A stretch of DNA of 64,000 nucleotides, taken from the NCBI GenBank assembly GCA_018806985.1, contig JADANN010000057.1, positions 357,644-421,643 on the forward strand, in the 5' to 3' direction. This DNA comes from Angiostrongylus vasorum (lineage: Eukaryota; Nematoda; Chromadorea; Rhabditida; Metastrongylidae). The notes under the pieces were generated by a model that was not told where the DNA came from, made no database searches, and was given only the letters and a program-made list of their open reading frames with translations. Positions 21,563 to 33,500 of the stretch are shown here, piece by piece; position 1 is the first letter of the stretch; each line of letters begins with the position of its first letter. The position numbers and the translations under genes were made by a program.

Positions 21563-24500
21563 TATCAAGTTCCTTTCGATAAAATTATAAATCACGGAAA
21601 TCTCTTTGCAGTGGTTTGGTATTCATAGAGTGTGCTTTCATCAGTGTTATTGAAACAATGTTTGTTTTTTAGAAACAGTTCTTATGCTTATCACCATATC
21701 TTGTGCTTGTCGGAAAGGTGCAACAAAAAGAGGAGTAGTCGAGAAAACCAGTATCGTCAAATATGCGAGGCAAATGGATTCCAGATATTCACAGCTAATT
21801 CATTGGCTTTCCATTTCAATTGTGATTTCTAAAACATTCCTTGTTAACAACATCGTTGGATGATGGATCGTAGTAATCTATAGTAAATACCAAATAATAT
21901 CTAAAGGTGATTAATGCCGAACGTCTCTTTCTCCGGCTTGCACGTCTAGATCGATAAAGCAAAAGCTCCTCTGTGACATCGTCATATTCTCAACTTCTCA
22001 AGGCCTCCAGTTACGGAAAATCTGTAGTAAATGCTAATCTGAAATCTAAATAAATAGGATTTTTTTCACCTTCTACTATGTGGTGTGTTTTAAGTGGTTT
22101 ATTTTCCTACTAGGCTACCTCTATGCCTTAAATACCTGATAGTGAACGCTACGATTAAACAAAGGGTGACCGGAATAATCGCATCGCCATTAGGGCTTCG
22201 TGAGGAACTCCTCCCTAATTTCACTTTTCATTGATAAAAATCGTTCACTGGATCTTCGTCATCGCCAGTTAGCACCTTTTTAAAGGCCTGAAAAAGGCAT
22301 CCACTTGATACTGTTGTCATTGTTGAGTGAATATCAATTTTTCGTAACTCTGTGGTATGTGCTGTTGCTGTTTCTTAGAAATGAACTTCCATGCTGCAGT
22401 TTAAGTTCCCTTCTTACCTATTTGTTTTCGAGTTCTTCGCTTATTAATTAACAGTGCATATTATGTATTGCACTCAAGGCTTAAGTATACAAATTTGTAC
22501 CAATACTTTTGATGAAAACTAAGCTGTTCGGCCAATAAAATTTGTTTTTTGCACTTCTCAGCATCATTGTTCTGATTTGTAACAGCAGCGATCAGTTATA
22601 ATCATTTAAGATAATTTTTTATAAGCGTCGTCGGATCGTTTTGTTGACTCGTCGGAATCTTCACTGTGGTGGTCTAGTGAACCATTAATGGCGATTAGGA
22701 CGAGGAAGGTCAGCGACGGCGCCACTTTCCTTTTGGTTCGACGGTTCTCCGTTATACGGATGAATGAAATCGGTATTTCTCAGTGTTTCGCTTTCACTGC
22801 GACCTCATTTCTTCTCACCAGACTGCTATCACTTTCTTCCAGCATCGAATTATTATTGTACCGTTAGACAACGTAACTCATATGGTGACGTAGAGCATCC
22901 CATTCTACCCATATTGAACATCCTGTTAGCTACTGGCATGTTGCGTGATCTTCTGCTACACGCTTCCATTTTGTCAAACACAATGTCATTTGTTTTTTCC
23001 TGCCGACTTAGTTATTTTTGTCCTTCTGCCTTTATCGATCTCCCTTTTACTTTCATGGTCTTTTTCTCCATTAAAAATCGTACGTATTTCCAGAACCTAA
23101 CCTTTGTTTCATTCTACCCCACTTACGAAGTTCTATAGTCTAAGTGGCAGCCGTGTATAGCACACGCATAAACAGCTGATCCTAAACGTCTTCTGCTATT
23201 ACCAACAGTACTTGTACTATGTTTAGACATTGAATCTCATCATTTTTCGCAATATATTTAATGATCTTATTTTAATAATTCAAAGTATAACGCTGAGAAT
23301 TGGAAGCTATGTGGTGCCAAATGCCTGGGTCTCTTCGAAAGGGAGCCATTTGCGAACGTTATTATCCAAAACACCTAAACGCAGAGCTTTTATCAAGCAG
23401 AAATTCCGCGGCTTCGCACTCAACATCTATCTTATCGCTTTATTAATCTCCAAGGAACACTAAATCTTTTAAGCTGTTCAGTTTTTGTTGCTAACTGGGT
23501 ATTCAAGAGACAATATATTCCATATTCTCCAACTTAACTGCTGATAAAACAACTGGTATTACCTTAAGGTTACTGAAAATATCTGTAGAGATTGAAAAAG
23601 TGAGTAGAGTTTCGACGTTAACCCACGGATATGAGCTTCTAGGTTGCAGGAGAGGTGAATTCGATTGGGGTTTACTAAATGGAACGTTACAATGCTTAAA
23701 AAATTTCATAATAATCTGTGAAAATTTCCGTAGTTCATTTGATATCCGTTCAATGCGGAGTTGAAGCATAGAGAGTATCCAAAAAATTTTAAGTTTTGCC
23801 TTTGATTTGTCTAGATAAGCTCTAAATAAAAAAAAAGGGAAGAAATTCGCTTGTGTTCACACACTGCGTAGAACAGAACAATCATGAGGAAGAAGATGAC
23901 AACCAAAATCCAAGTGTGTAAAATTCCTGCTGCTTTGCTACTTCAACACTACTCTACTGTTCTTCAACCGTTAGAAAGATTTGCTTTAAGTTAGCATGAA
24001 TGAACAAGTTTCTTTGGTTTTTTCGAATTCACAAATGTGACGAGATGGGGATGAACTATGCATTTTGTTTTTTAATGACTAAGATTCCGGTGAGGTTGGC
24101 TTCTTTTGAACGACGGATTACTGTATGTGTAACCTTGACCGGTTCACTGTTTGACAGTCTTAATGAAAAATCAACAAGTAAATTATCAAACATTGCAGTC
24201 AGCACTTACCGTTTTCGCGCTCTAAGTAATGAGATGTCCACTAGTATGTTGTTTATATTGGATAAAAACTGAAAGTCATTCGAAAGCAAAAATATTTTGA
24301 GATAAGGCAAGAAGTCTGATGTGATAATCTGACATTCGTCTTTTCGATCGAATAGCTAGGACTCTTTTCTTGGCGAGTGATGATCTGTTGGCTCAACAAA
24401 CCATGCATATTTATTTTCTCTTCATCTTTTAAGAAATTTCGAAGATGGGTAGCATTGCGGAGCTATTCGACACTTTTATGGAAAGTTGTGTTGCATCGAA

Positions 24501-24750
24501 TGGCTGTATTATATATTTGAGGTTTGATCAGGTTGAATGTAGGTAGGTGGTCTAGGAGAATATTGATGTTAGGCAATGGTTTGGTCTGAAGCTAAGTAGT
24601 GGGGGGAGGATGAGGTATGGAAACTATATAAGCTTAACGTTTAGTCCGCCGACACAGCTGGTGATTGGTTTAATTTCAAACGATTATAAGTCGATTGACG
24701 CAAAACCACCAGCATAAAGTAGCAGTATTATTTTTATTGTTTAAATGAAC
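21563..24750. other. No recognised feature
   Basis: Three kilobases with short or medium frames (the longest is 124 codons at 22764-23138 +) that show no family motif, no convincing splice-site structure and no relationship to the repeats recognised elsewhere in the window. Confidence 0.4.
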
Positions 24751-24754
24751 CGTA

Positions 24755-24960
24755 AGAGTGTGGCCGCAGTGGTAGGGGTACAGTTCATCAAAAGGTGCTG
24801 CTTCGACCCCTCTCATGGTTCACCAAACCTCTCATCCTTTAGCGGTCGAGGAAATGGTATCAGTATTGTTTGGAAACAATGAACTTCCTGTAATCCAAGT
24901 GTTAACGCGTTGGCCCGACTGTCTCAGGACCCTAGAGAGAGTCGACTAAACCAGAATTCA
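24755..24960 (+). mobile_element. tRNA-derived SINE (family 2)
   Basis: Head GTGTGGCCGCAGTGGTAGG (A-box-like) and GCTGCTTCGACCCC (B-box-like), about 35 bases apart, then a body that includes AGCGGTCGAGGAAATGGTA. It is a different sequence from family 1. A PLE-type repeat (25040-25215) follows within 100 bases. Only one copy is seen here, so the boundaries are approximate. Confidence 0.45.
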
Positions 24961-25039
24961 ACGACATTCATAGAAGAGAACAAGCAAAACGAGTCGAACG
25001 CAGGAAGTGCTGGGATCAACACAACAGTTGTGAAGACGT

Positions 25040-25215
25040 GTCCAAAAACAATACTCGTCGTCTCACGTGAGCAACACGTGTAGTCTCACTCCCGCAACAT
25101 CACGGCTCTGAGGAAGGCGAAATCGCCAAAACGTCAGCCATCGACCAACAACGACAACGACAACTTATACCAACCTCGCATCGGCTCAATAAGATCGGAT
25201 CATAAGAACATATAA
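25040..25215 (+). mobile_element. PLE-type repeat with hammerhead-like motif
   Basis: The core at 25108-25138 reads CTGAGGA, then GGCG-AAAT-CGCC (a perfect 4-bp hairpin), then AAAAC-GTC. The expected GAAAC is AAAAC here, so the catalytic G12 equivalent is lost. It is followed by a CAACAACGACAACGACAAC tract and ACCAACCTCGCATCGGCTCAA, shared with the copy at 5275-5400. Confidence 0.55.
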
Positions 25216-26079
25216 ATCAATACATATGGACTATTTATGTAGAGGTTTATAGAAAATCGGCCTTTTGAATGTTAGTAATAATAATGAATTTCAATAAACA
25301 GTCAGCGTGTTCACAGTTTACGCGAGAAACACCTAAAGGGAACTGACTTTTATTCTTCAACGTTCAAATAAACTTTCTAGAAAATGGCTACGTTACAAAG
25401 TATCATCTGAAAGTAGGGAAGGAAATCATACTGGCCCATTGCTTCTATTCTGATCCGTTACTCCATGAGCAGGCGACATCGAATTAGTTGCAAGTACAAG
25501 CAAAAGGGAGGAGAGGAAGCAATAGCTTGCCATAGCATAACAAATAGACATTTTATAGACATTTTCAGGACCAACCAAACAACAACCAGTTCGGTTAGAT
25601 TCAAGAAATAGGCCTTACCTCAAAAATAATACTTTTAACCGGACTAAGATTTTTTGTAAGCTCCATTCCATCTCTAGCGAGATAAGAATCGCAGTTCAAA
25701 GAGACTTAAAAAGAAGTATTAGTAGCTCTGAGCTTTCTGTTAGAGTTATTCTGTAACACCAGGCTCTCTACGCAGTCATTTTGTTCCTAACCGCCCATGA
25801 GACCATCTATAAACTACGCAAAAATTTGTTAGCGTTCTCTCTATAGGTATTAAACATTTGGGATACCTTGAAGCGTGCAAGGAAGAATACATGAGCGAAA
25901 CAGCTAAACCTCATTCGGTACGCGTAAAAGAGCACCGAAATGGAAAGCTTGAAATCCGATCTGATAGTCCACTAAGGAAGCAAACGCTCATTGTAGCGAA
26001 AATTTCGATATTAAACTCACAATTCTAGCTCTAGAATTAACCGCATAATTTCGCAGAAACCGAGAAGAGGATAAAGCTC
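25216..26079. other. No recognised feature apart from a short repeat
   Basis: 25212-25300 resembles 5895-5990. The remainder has no recognised gene or element. Confidence 0.4.
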
Positions 26080-26362
26080 TAAAAGGTCTCGGCGTTGATC
26101 AATCTCTGAGGGATGCGCCATGCATTCGACTTTATCAAGCACAGCTGCAGGTGAATGAATGCATATGTGGCATTTGCAATGACTCGCGGTGGCCTACTGA
26201 TGCAACGAGCCATTGCTGCTATCCTCCCAGACAAGTCTACACCAATCTTCCAACCCCCGGAGGGATGGAGGGCTTGGTGGGCCACAGGCGAGAGGGTCGA
26301 TCCCATGTGTGTGTCGCAGGACTCCTCCGACCGCTGCGCTACACGCGCCTCTGAAGAGGACA
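26080..26362 (-). mobile_element. tRNA-derived SINE (family 1)
   Basis: In reverse orientation the copy reads from GCGTGTAGCGCAGCGG (A-box region, about 26350) through GGATCGACCCTC-like sequence (B-box region) to CAACGCCGAGACCTTTTAG (about 26085). Well conserved with 4151-4450. Confidence 0.75.
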
Positions 26363-26739
26363 AATGAATTAAATTAAAATAATTTCTAGATAAGTTCTAA
26401 AGACCCAAATCACGAGTCGAAAAGTTGGATGCTTTACTATCCTACATGATTTTTGTGTCGAATCTCAGCCAATTTTTTGGATGAAGTCGGTTTTTTTCTT
26501 CCTTGATTTTTCTGTTTTTGATGAAAAATGTTAATTTTTCTTCAATTAGTTTTCTAATTGATCTCACCTATTGTCTTACGTTAACAACCTACGTGATCTA
26601 TCACTCCGTAAAAAATGTGAACAACAAAAAATGAACGAGTTCACCGCGCTACAACTTTTGAAGCTCGCTCTTTGATTTCACACAAAAATTGTAGAACTGT
26701 TTACCTAATGATTACATATTATAAGTAGCAATACGTTTC
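26363..26739. other. No recognised feature
   Basis: AT-rich, nothing identified. Confidence 0.4.
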
Positions 26740-26830
26740 CGTCCATGCTCAAAAGAAGGTGATTTCGCCAAAATGTTAGCAATTGAAAACCAAAATATTA
26801 CATATCACCAACAAGGAGCAATTCTTAATA
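26740..26830 (+). mobile_element. Decayed PLE-type repeat with hammerhead-like relic
   Basis: 26747-26780 keeps the spacing of the motif, with GGTG-ATTT-CGCC as hairpin (one pair is a U-G wobble), AAAAT in place of GAAAC and GTTAGC in place of GTCAGC. It is followed by a sequence rich in CAA and ending CATATCACCAACAAG, similar to the 25108-25200 copy. Confidence 0.4.
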
Positions 26831-26889
26831 TCGCTTTTGTTCACTTTTTTCCTATCTTGTTTTAACCAAATTTCTTTTTTTTATGAAAC

Positions 26890-27025
26890 GAACGATCCTC
26901 TGGTGTGGTGGTGAACGCGTTAACCCCCGGAAAAGGTGACAGCTCGTTCGTTCCCCACCGCAGACACATGCGATCCGGAGTTTTGCAAATATCTCAGCAC
27001 CATTGTGGTTGTATGAAATTTCTTT
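26890..27025. mobile_element. Right end of a fold-back (MITE-like) element
   Basis: GTTCGTTCCCCACCGCAGAC through CCGGAGTTTTGCAAATAT to TGTGGTTGTATGAAAT is the terminal inverted repeat seen at both ends of the element at 36513-36860. Its partner arm is not visible nearby, so this is a partial copy. Confidence 0.55.
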
Positions 27026-27351
27026 GTAAAAACGAATTCAATAATCAGAAACTAACTGCTTACAAGTCAAACCGGACAAGTTTTTGTCATTCATTAAGAT
27101 GAGATAAGTGTCTAGCATGGACCAAACAGTACACCCACCTAATGAATCTACTGTCCAATTTGTATAAAATTGCTCTTCCATCCACCTCAAAATCTTCTGC
27201 TTGTCTTTTTTAACACGCTCCTTAAAGCATCCTGTGAGACATCCTAACATCACAGTATTGTGAGAATCTGCACTAGTCGACAATATTGCTTCGGTAGATA
27301 AGCTGCTTTTTGCATTGCATACCTATCTTTTTGTCTGTAGTTTCGCTCCAA

Positions 27352-27366
27352 TTGGTGTTGTTTCAG
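27352..27366 (+). promoter_or_regulatory. Probable spliced-leader trans-splice acceptor
   Basis: The stretch TTGGTGTTGTTTCAG ends six bases before an ATG (27373) that opens a signal-peptide-like protein. This placement is typical of SL1 acceptors in nematodes. An upstream in-frame ATG at 27310 would remove the signal peptide from the N-terminus. Confidence 0.6.
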
Positions 27367-27372
27367 AATAAG

Positions 27373-27554
27373 ATGTACGAGTGCTGGGCACTTCTAGTGC
27401 TACTGAACTCAGTGACCGCACAGTTCTTCGGTGTATTTAATACACGGCAACGGCCATCACAAATTGAAACAATCGGAGACCAGTTCGGTGTTCGAGACGC
27501 AATTGGAGCATGGAGCCGAGTGCTGCGCAACGTGGCAACTCAGTCGAAGACTAG
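27373..27554 (+). CDS. Unknown secreted protein, exon 1 (signal peptide)
   Basis: ATG at 27373, donor AG|GTACGG after 27554 (phase 2). The N-terminus MYECWALLVLLNSVTAQFF looks like a signal peptide with cleavage after about residue 16. The rest, with RDAIGAWSRVLRNVATQSK, is soluble in character. The start is chosen because of the trans-splice acceptor six bases upstream. Confidence 0.65.
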
Positions 27555-30500
27555 GTACGGCTTCTAATTCTTCTAACAACAGAAGCAAGTTCTAGGAGGA
27601 AGCTTAGACAGAAGAAAACAAGAAGTATTCTAGGTTTCTAGTTACTTTCTATTTCTTCACCATGACAAGGTATAATGTGAAATGGAAGAAAAAGGATGGT
27701 GAGATATGAGAATAACTCAGGCCAGAGCTCACGTGCCACTCACTATACTAACCGAGGTCTCTGCTTTGTCTTCTCTCAGCCACTTCCTTGCTCTAACGGT
27801 CCCTATCACTAATCGCTCGTCAACGGAAATGATCTGGGAAGCACAAATCCGCATTGAACCCAGTTGAGCTGAAGCTCCGGTAGAAATCATATTCTTTAAC
27901 TTCTATTTAATGCTTTTTTTTTCAAGGCAAAGTATCATCTACATCACTAGTTACTCCGTTGATGGTAGAGTAGCTGGAGTGGGAGCCATTGAATCTCATA
28001 TTTCTCCCTCTCGCGTGCAAGAGTAGCGCAATGGATTCTACTCGCTCTGAAAACTCACCGAGCATCATAACTTTCTTCTAGCGTTTTTGCGAAGAACTCT
28101 GACCATCGCGTGGGTAGTCTTCGGCAGTAGGCTTGACAACCCAAAGAACCTAGACACGAACATCTATTGGTTGTCGCTCATGCGCATTACGTGTCTGGTC
28201 CACTTTATCTTCGACAGTTTGATGTATTAAAGGGCATCTTTGGTGTTTGATAGTTCACGATGCAGCTTTGGATCTCTTCGCTTAGTTGTGTAACACGGGA
28301 TACTCCTAGCATCGTCCTTTCGACTGCGCGTTCAACAACACTGAATGACCATTGATCCTACTAACACGATGACCAGCTTTCTGACACATATGTTAAGGCA
28401 TGAAGAGTTGTGGGGCCTAAAAGGTGGGTACGGAGTCGGGTGTTCTTTGTTCTCTTCACTACATCCTCGATGCTCTTGAAGGCTTCCCAAGCCGCTCGTT
28501 TTCGTCCTGCTCAACTCTGGATCTAAGTCGTTCATCATGTTGATTTACGGATCCAGTTTGACGAAGCTGGATCATCTCCGAGATATTAGTAATCCTTGAG
28601 AGTGAATGGAGCATTAGAAAACAAGCCACTCCTCTTGAACATATATTTTTGACTTTGTCAAAGATCAGTTTTTCCACAGGCTTTATTAAAGTCGGAAAAC
28701 ATTCATTACGCTTTCCAATGTTCGCATGACGTTCTCGGTAGTGGCGGTAAATATTTTTAGCGAAATCGTACCAGCTTTTCAAGCCATGTGAAAATTGTTG
28801 TAGACTAGTAAAAAAATATTTGATGTGAGTATTTTACAGAGCTCACGGAGAATGTTTATGTACTGAGTAAGACGCCCTTACTGTCAAGGGGCTCCCGTGG
28901 TTGTTTCTATCATAACTGAGTCAAAATCCATGTAGTAATAAACCAGACCGACTTTCATTTAATCTCAGGCTGAACGACCAATATCAGCCTTAACGACCAA
29001 TGTAGTTGTTTAGATCATTCAGCTTTAGCTGTGTGCTAGCTAATTTAATACCGACTGCTATAGAATGAGTTGTCGATATGAAAAGAAATCATTATCAGTC
29101 GATTAGCAGTCAACGACTTCGTCAAACTGGATCCGTAAACTGTCTTGTTTGAAACACCATCACATGATGTGCTTGCTCATTCAAATGGAGCTCCATTTGA
29201 GCAGATTCGACTCGATGCGACAACGAAACCCCACATCGGCGGTACGAACAACTGTGGACCACCAGCTCAAATCGTTGACTCTAAGGAAGACTGAAGACTT
29301 CGAAATGTCAGCAGAATAAAAATTTTTATAACAACGTCGTCTAGGGCTGAGCAGTCCAAACGATTCAGTTAAAAGCTTTCTTCAAATCGATGAAAGTGAA
29401 ACAGGACGGTCTCTTATACTCTCATGATACTTCAGTGATTCTTGCTATTTTTGTGCACCTATTGTGTCGTGCTGAGTCTTTTTTCGATACTTTGCTTGCT
29501 CACATGGCTCTTCTTGGTCCAACGTTCTGTCAATCGTGATTAAGATGACTAAAGTGGAGTTCGCAAACAACTGACAGCAACCACACTGAGGGATAGTTTC
29601 CGAGGTTCTAAACGTCACCCTTCTTAAATAATAGCACAGTTTTCCTGGTCTTTCAGAGATTATGCGCTTAGCATTCCTGTAGGCATGGCGTGAAAAGCCC
29701 AGCCAGTGCTCTGATTAAGACTGAGGCAAAATTCTTCAGGTGTTCAGGTCTCATCCTATCCGGATTAGGTGTTGTTCGACCCTTAACCGACGAAAATGCA
29801 TATCGGATTTTGGAAAGGAGAACCGGTGAGACGACATATCCATCGTCCTTGATTTTGCAATCAGGAGAAGCATGAGGCTACTGAAGCGATCCAAGTAGTA
29901 ATCGTAAATTATTTTCTCCATTGTCTTTCTGGACGTTGTAACTGTTCCGTCTGGGAGTCAGAGTGCAGTCATCCTGGTTTTGTTAATGGCAAAGCATCGG
30001 TGACTTTGCGAATGCTCTTTCGAGCCGCTGCAGATTCGGCCATAACTCTATCTCTTCTCTCTTTATGATCTTTTATCGCCTGTCCGCATCTGTCTGCATT
30101 GTTTTCCGTCGTATCAGCTCAAGTGTTCCTGGAGACAGACACCTCCTGGTGGCTTCTCACAGCTTTCACAGGGTTTGCTTGAAGATGTTGAATGAGCCTT
30201 TGTATTATTTCTCGTCGATGTTATCGAGAACAACATCTTTCCAACAGCCAACTAACAAATTGAATAAATCCTAGTAGGTAGTGGTTGTGGGACTTCGTTT
30301 CTTAAACTTAATGGCTTTTTTTCCTTTCCGAAATGAAACCTTGCACGAAGGAGGCGATGTCTGGTCCCGTGTAGAATTTTGGGACAACAGCGACATTGGT
30401 AAGGGCAAAAAGCTCCAATTTACTATGATGTGTTCTATTTCGTTATGGTACTATCCACTGGAAGACTCCCACGTCCAGCGTTGAGCACAGGGCTTCTGGA

Positions 30501-33500
30501 ATTACGAGTTACCGTGGGTGATCTTGGTCGTCATGATAAACTTGACAGCCGCTCACCCTGCTCCTTCCATTTTCGTTTTATGGGTTCCAATATGGCCTTC
30601 TTCAGATGTTCTTCTTAGTCCAATCTTGGTGTTAAAATCTTCAGCAGTGACTTTGAGGGAAGCATGGTTCCCTCTGTAAAATTTCTCGAGGTCCTCTATG
30701 AGGAACTCTTCGACTTCGCTTTTGTCATAGCTTGATATAGGTGCGTGGTCGACGAAGATTATTAAAGCAGGTTTTGATCCATATCTGCTCGGCTGTTGAC
30801 GTCCTATTCTGGAAGCTGTTCGGATGAGTTGGTATTCATGGCCAAACTCGTGTCGACGAGAACTCCGACGAGGCAGCCTTTTCCGTCGTTGCGTGTTTCG
30901 AGGAACATTCCTCTTCGGTGTCATGGCCAGCTTTGAAGACGTCGCGAATTCTTGCCTCAGCCAGTCCGATAACGTCATACCTTATCCATCTTGCTTTCAT
31001 CACCAAGTTCTCTATCAACGACTCAGATTCAAGTGAGCATGCATTGTAGGTGGAGATCGTGCCTCAGTCCTTCGACACGTAGGCAGCCTGGAAAGGTCCT
31101 GAGATTTCATCAGCCTCACCGCAGTCGTCCTACCCAACGCTGTAGAGTACTAAAGCTCTTTATGGATCAAGGGAATAAGGCCCACTTAATACACTGCATT
31201 TAGCGTTTTGACACATAAGTAGACACAGCATGCCGAGCGTTGAATGTTGTGGCTGGGTGTACTAACAAGCCATTCTTTCCCATAGTATACAAGGAGCTTA
31301 TTTGTTAGAGGCGATTCCCTAACCGCCTCCCACATAATTCTTTGACACATGATTGCAGGGTTTTGTCGAATTGACTCATCGAATACGCGCATAAACGAGA
31401 ACATACCCAAGCACCCACACGTGAGTACACACTCGCAGAAACAGAAAGTGTGTGCGAAATCTGCGTAGCAGGAAAGGGTAGTCCATCCCCCTGATCCACC
31501 TTTTTGTCAGGGAAGAAAGCTTGCTTTTGGTTCTGTGATTAACTCCCCATCCGCCACGTGGGAACGCACACGTTGCTTCGCGACTAGCCGGCTGGTTTCC
31601 CTCCATGAAATTCTTAGCAGAAGATGTGACATTTAATGCAACCACAAGAATGTTGAGATATTGGCAAAACTGTGCTTCAAACTCGCGATTGCCCTTTCTG
31701 AGGTCTCATGTGCTTCGTACTATACAGACCGAGAACCTTGCTTTACCTTTATCTCAGCGTGAAAATAAATTTTGGGGTGTTTCGAAAATGAGACTCTGTT
31801 GCTAACATTTTAAACATCTGAGCTATTCCAGCTCATTATAACAGTACTTATAATATGCTTTATTAATTTAGGTGAGAACCGTCCAAATCTACAGATTTCT
31901 AACAGCACTTCACAAATGTAATTGTTCATGGCATAAAAATTCTTAGCTTCAGGAACTGAGATATTTTAGAGACATTGTCATTAGCAGCTCCCTTGTTAGA
32001 GATTAGTCCAGAAAGTGCTTTGCAGAGGCGAGAGAAAAAATTAGCCTTTGGTTGGAGAGACTTGCGATGACCATGTTGAGCTAGGGGCCCGTTTGGCGCA
32101 GTAGTCGGGCGCCCTGCAACACACGCATGGTATCGATCCCAGCGCCCGTGGCTCACCAAGCCCTCCATCACTCCGGGTTCGGTAAATTGATACCAGACCT
32201 GTCCGGCAAGACAGCAACACTGGCTCGATTTATGGGTAGGCCACCATGAAGTCATTGTGAAGCCCAGATATGCATTCAATCACCCCCAACGAAGCTTAAT
32301 GAAGTCGTATGCATGGCGCTTCTCTAAGGGATTGGTCAACGCCGAGAGCTTTTTATTTATGCTAGGCTAGGGGTAGTAATATCCTATTATAACTCTTTCA
32401 AGCCTTACAAATTTAGCTGCGCGGCGTGATTTTAGGTGTTTTCGAGCAACCTAATTAGTCTCTATGCATTGATCAATGTTAGTGGCTAATATTCCCTGTC
32501 TATTTAGTTTCAACAGTTTGGTACTGATGTTCTAGAGCTTTTCAGCCGGCAACTTTTGAAAACGACTAGTTGCCTTGGACGTGTAAGGAAATCGGCAAAG
32601 CTCACCAAAATCTGCAAATACCTCTGACGCAACCAACACATAAAACAAAACATTATCAGCTAAGCCAATGTCAAAAACGCATTCAAAACACTGGCGGGCT
32701 TGAGAAGATTGTAGATTTTTGAAGCTGTGATATAACTCAAGTAGAACCTTGTTGACGAAGATGTCTCCGTTGGAATATTTTTTATTCATTTTAATAAACT
32801 TTGTAATGAGTTGAAGCGCTACCTTTCAGGGAGAGTTTTAAAATTATGTAGCGTTTCAGAGAACTTAACAATGTGAATGCTGAGATTAAGAACTTGTTTG
32901 AAAAAATCCTTTGAACACAATATTTGGTAACAAAAATACCACTGCCGGACTTGTAATCAAGAAAAATTCGTAATTTCACATTGATTATCGATCAGGACAG
33001 TGATAGATTTTATTTTAAGTAGAAGTTATAGAGCAAGAGTGATTCGATGAACGTGAGATTTTAAAGCAAATTGACCCTTCGTTTTATTTCAGAGGATAGC
33101 TCGTTGCTCCAAATAAGTCTGGGTGATGAAGAAAATATCCAGCTCTGTAGATTAATCTTGTGCTAAATAATCTTCCCGTTTTATTGCCAAAATTTTTAGC
33201 GTTACACCTCCTAATCCGAATGATTTCACCATACCTCCTCATATTAAAAGAGAAGATATCGAGAAAATTTTGCTTACGAAGAACAATGGCGACAATATAA
33301 TTAACGAAAGGCTACTTTACCTCGTTTTGCCAAGGTGAGCCAAATTCTTTTCCGCTCTGTCTTTGTTCACTTTATCGGAGGAAACATTCAAGTTTTTTTT
33401 CAAACAAACAATGAGTAATTCATGAGCTAGCTGTGAACACTGTCGCAACAAATGTGTGCAGGAATAATAGGAACCAATCATTTCCTCAAAGATCAGCGAA

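Larger units (their letters stand above)
27555..33199 (+). other. Large intron 1 of the unknown secreted gene
   Basis: A 5.6-kb intron carrying an antisense RTE LINE (27955-31610), fold-back fragments (27660-27900, 31625-31690) and a SINE (32085-32360). 32361-33199 holds two minus frames (32532-32789, 32791-32979) without recognisable motifs. Confidence 0.5.

Noticed and set aside
22764..23138. 124-codon plus frame rich in Phe and Ser
   Set aside because: Pyrimidine-rich sequence gives long F/S/L frames; no domain, no splice support.
29281..29312. Intact hammerhead ribozyme
   Set aside because: The CTAAGGA box has lost the conserved G, and no good stem II can be drawn; kept only as a relic.
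30824..31203. Plus-strand frames over the RTE endonuclease region
   Set aside because: Antisense shadows of the minus-strand RTE element.
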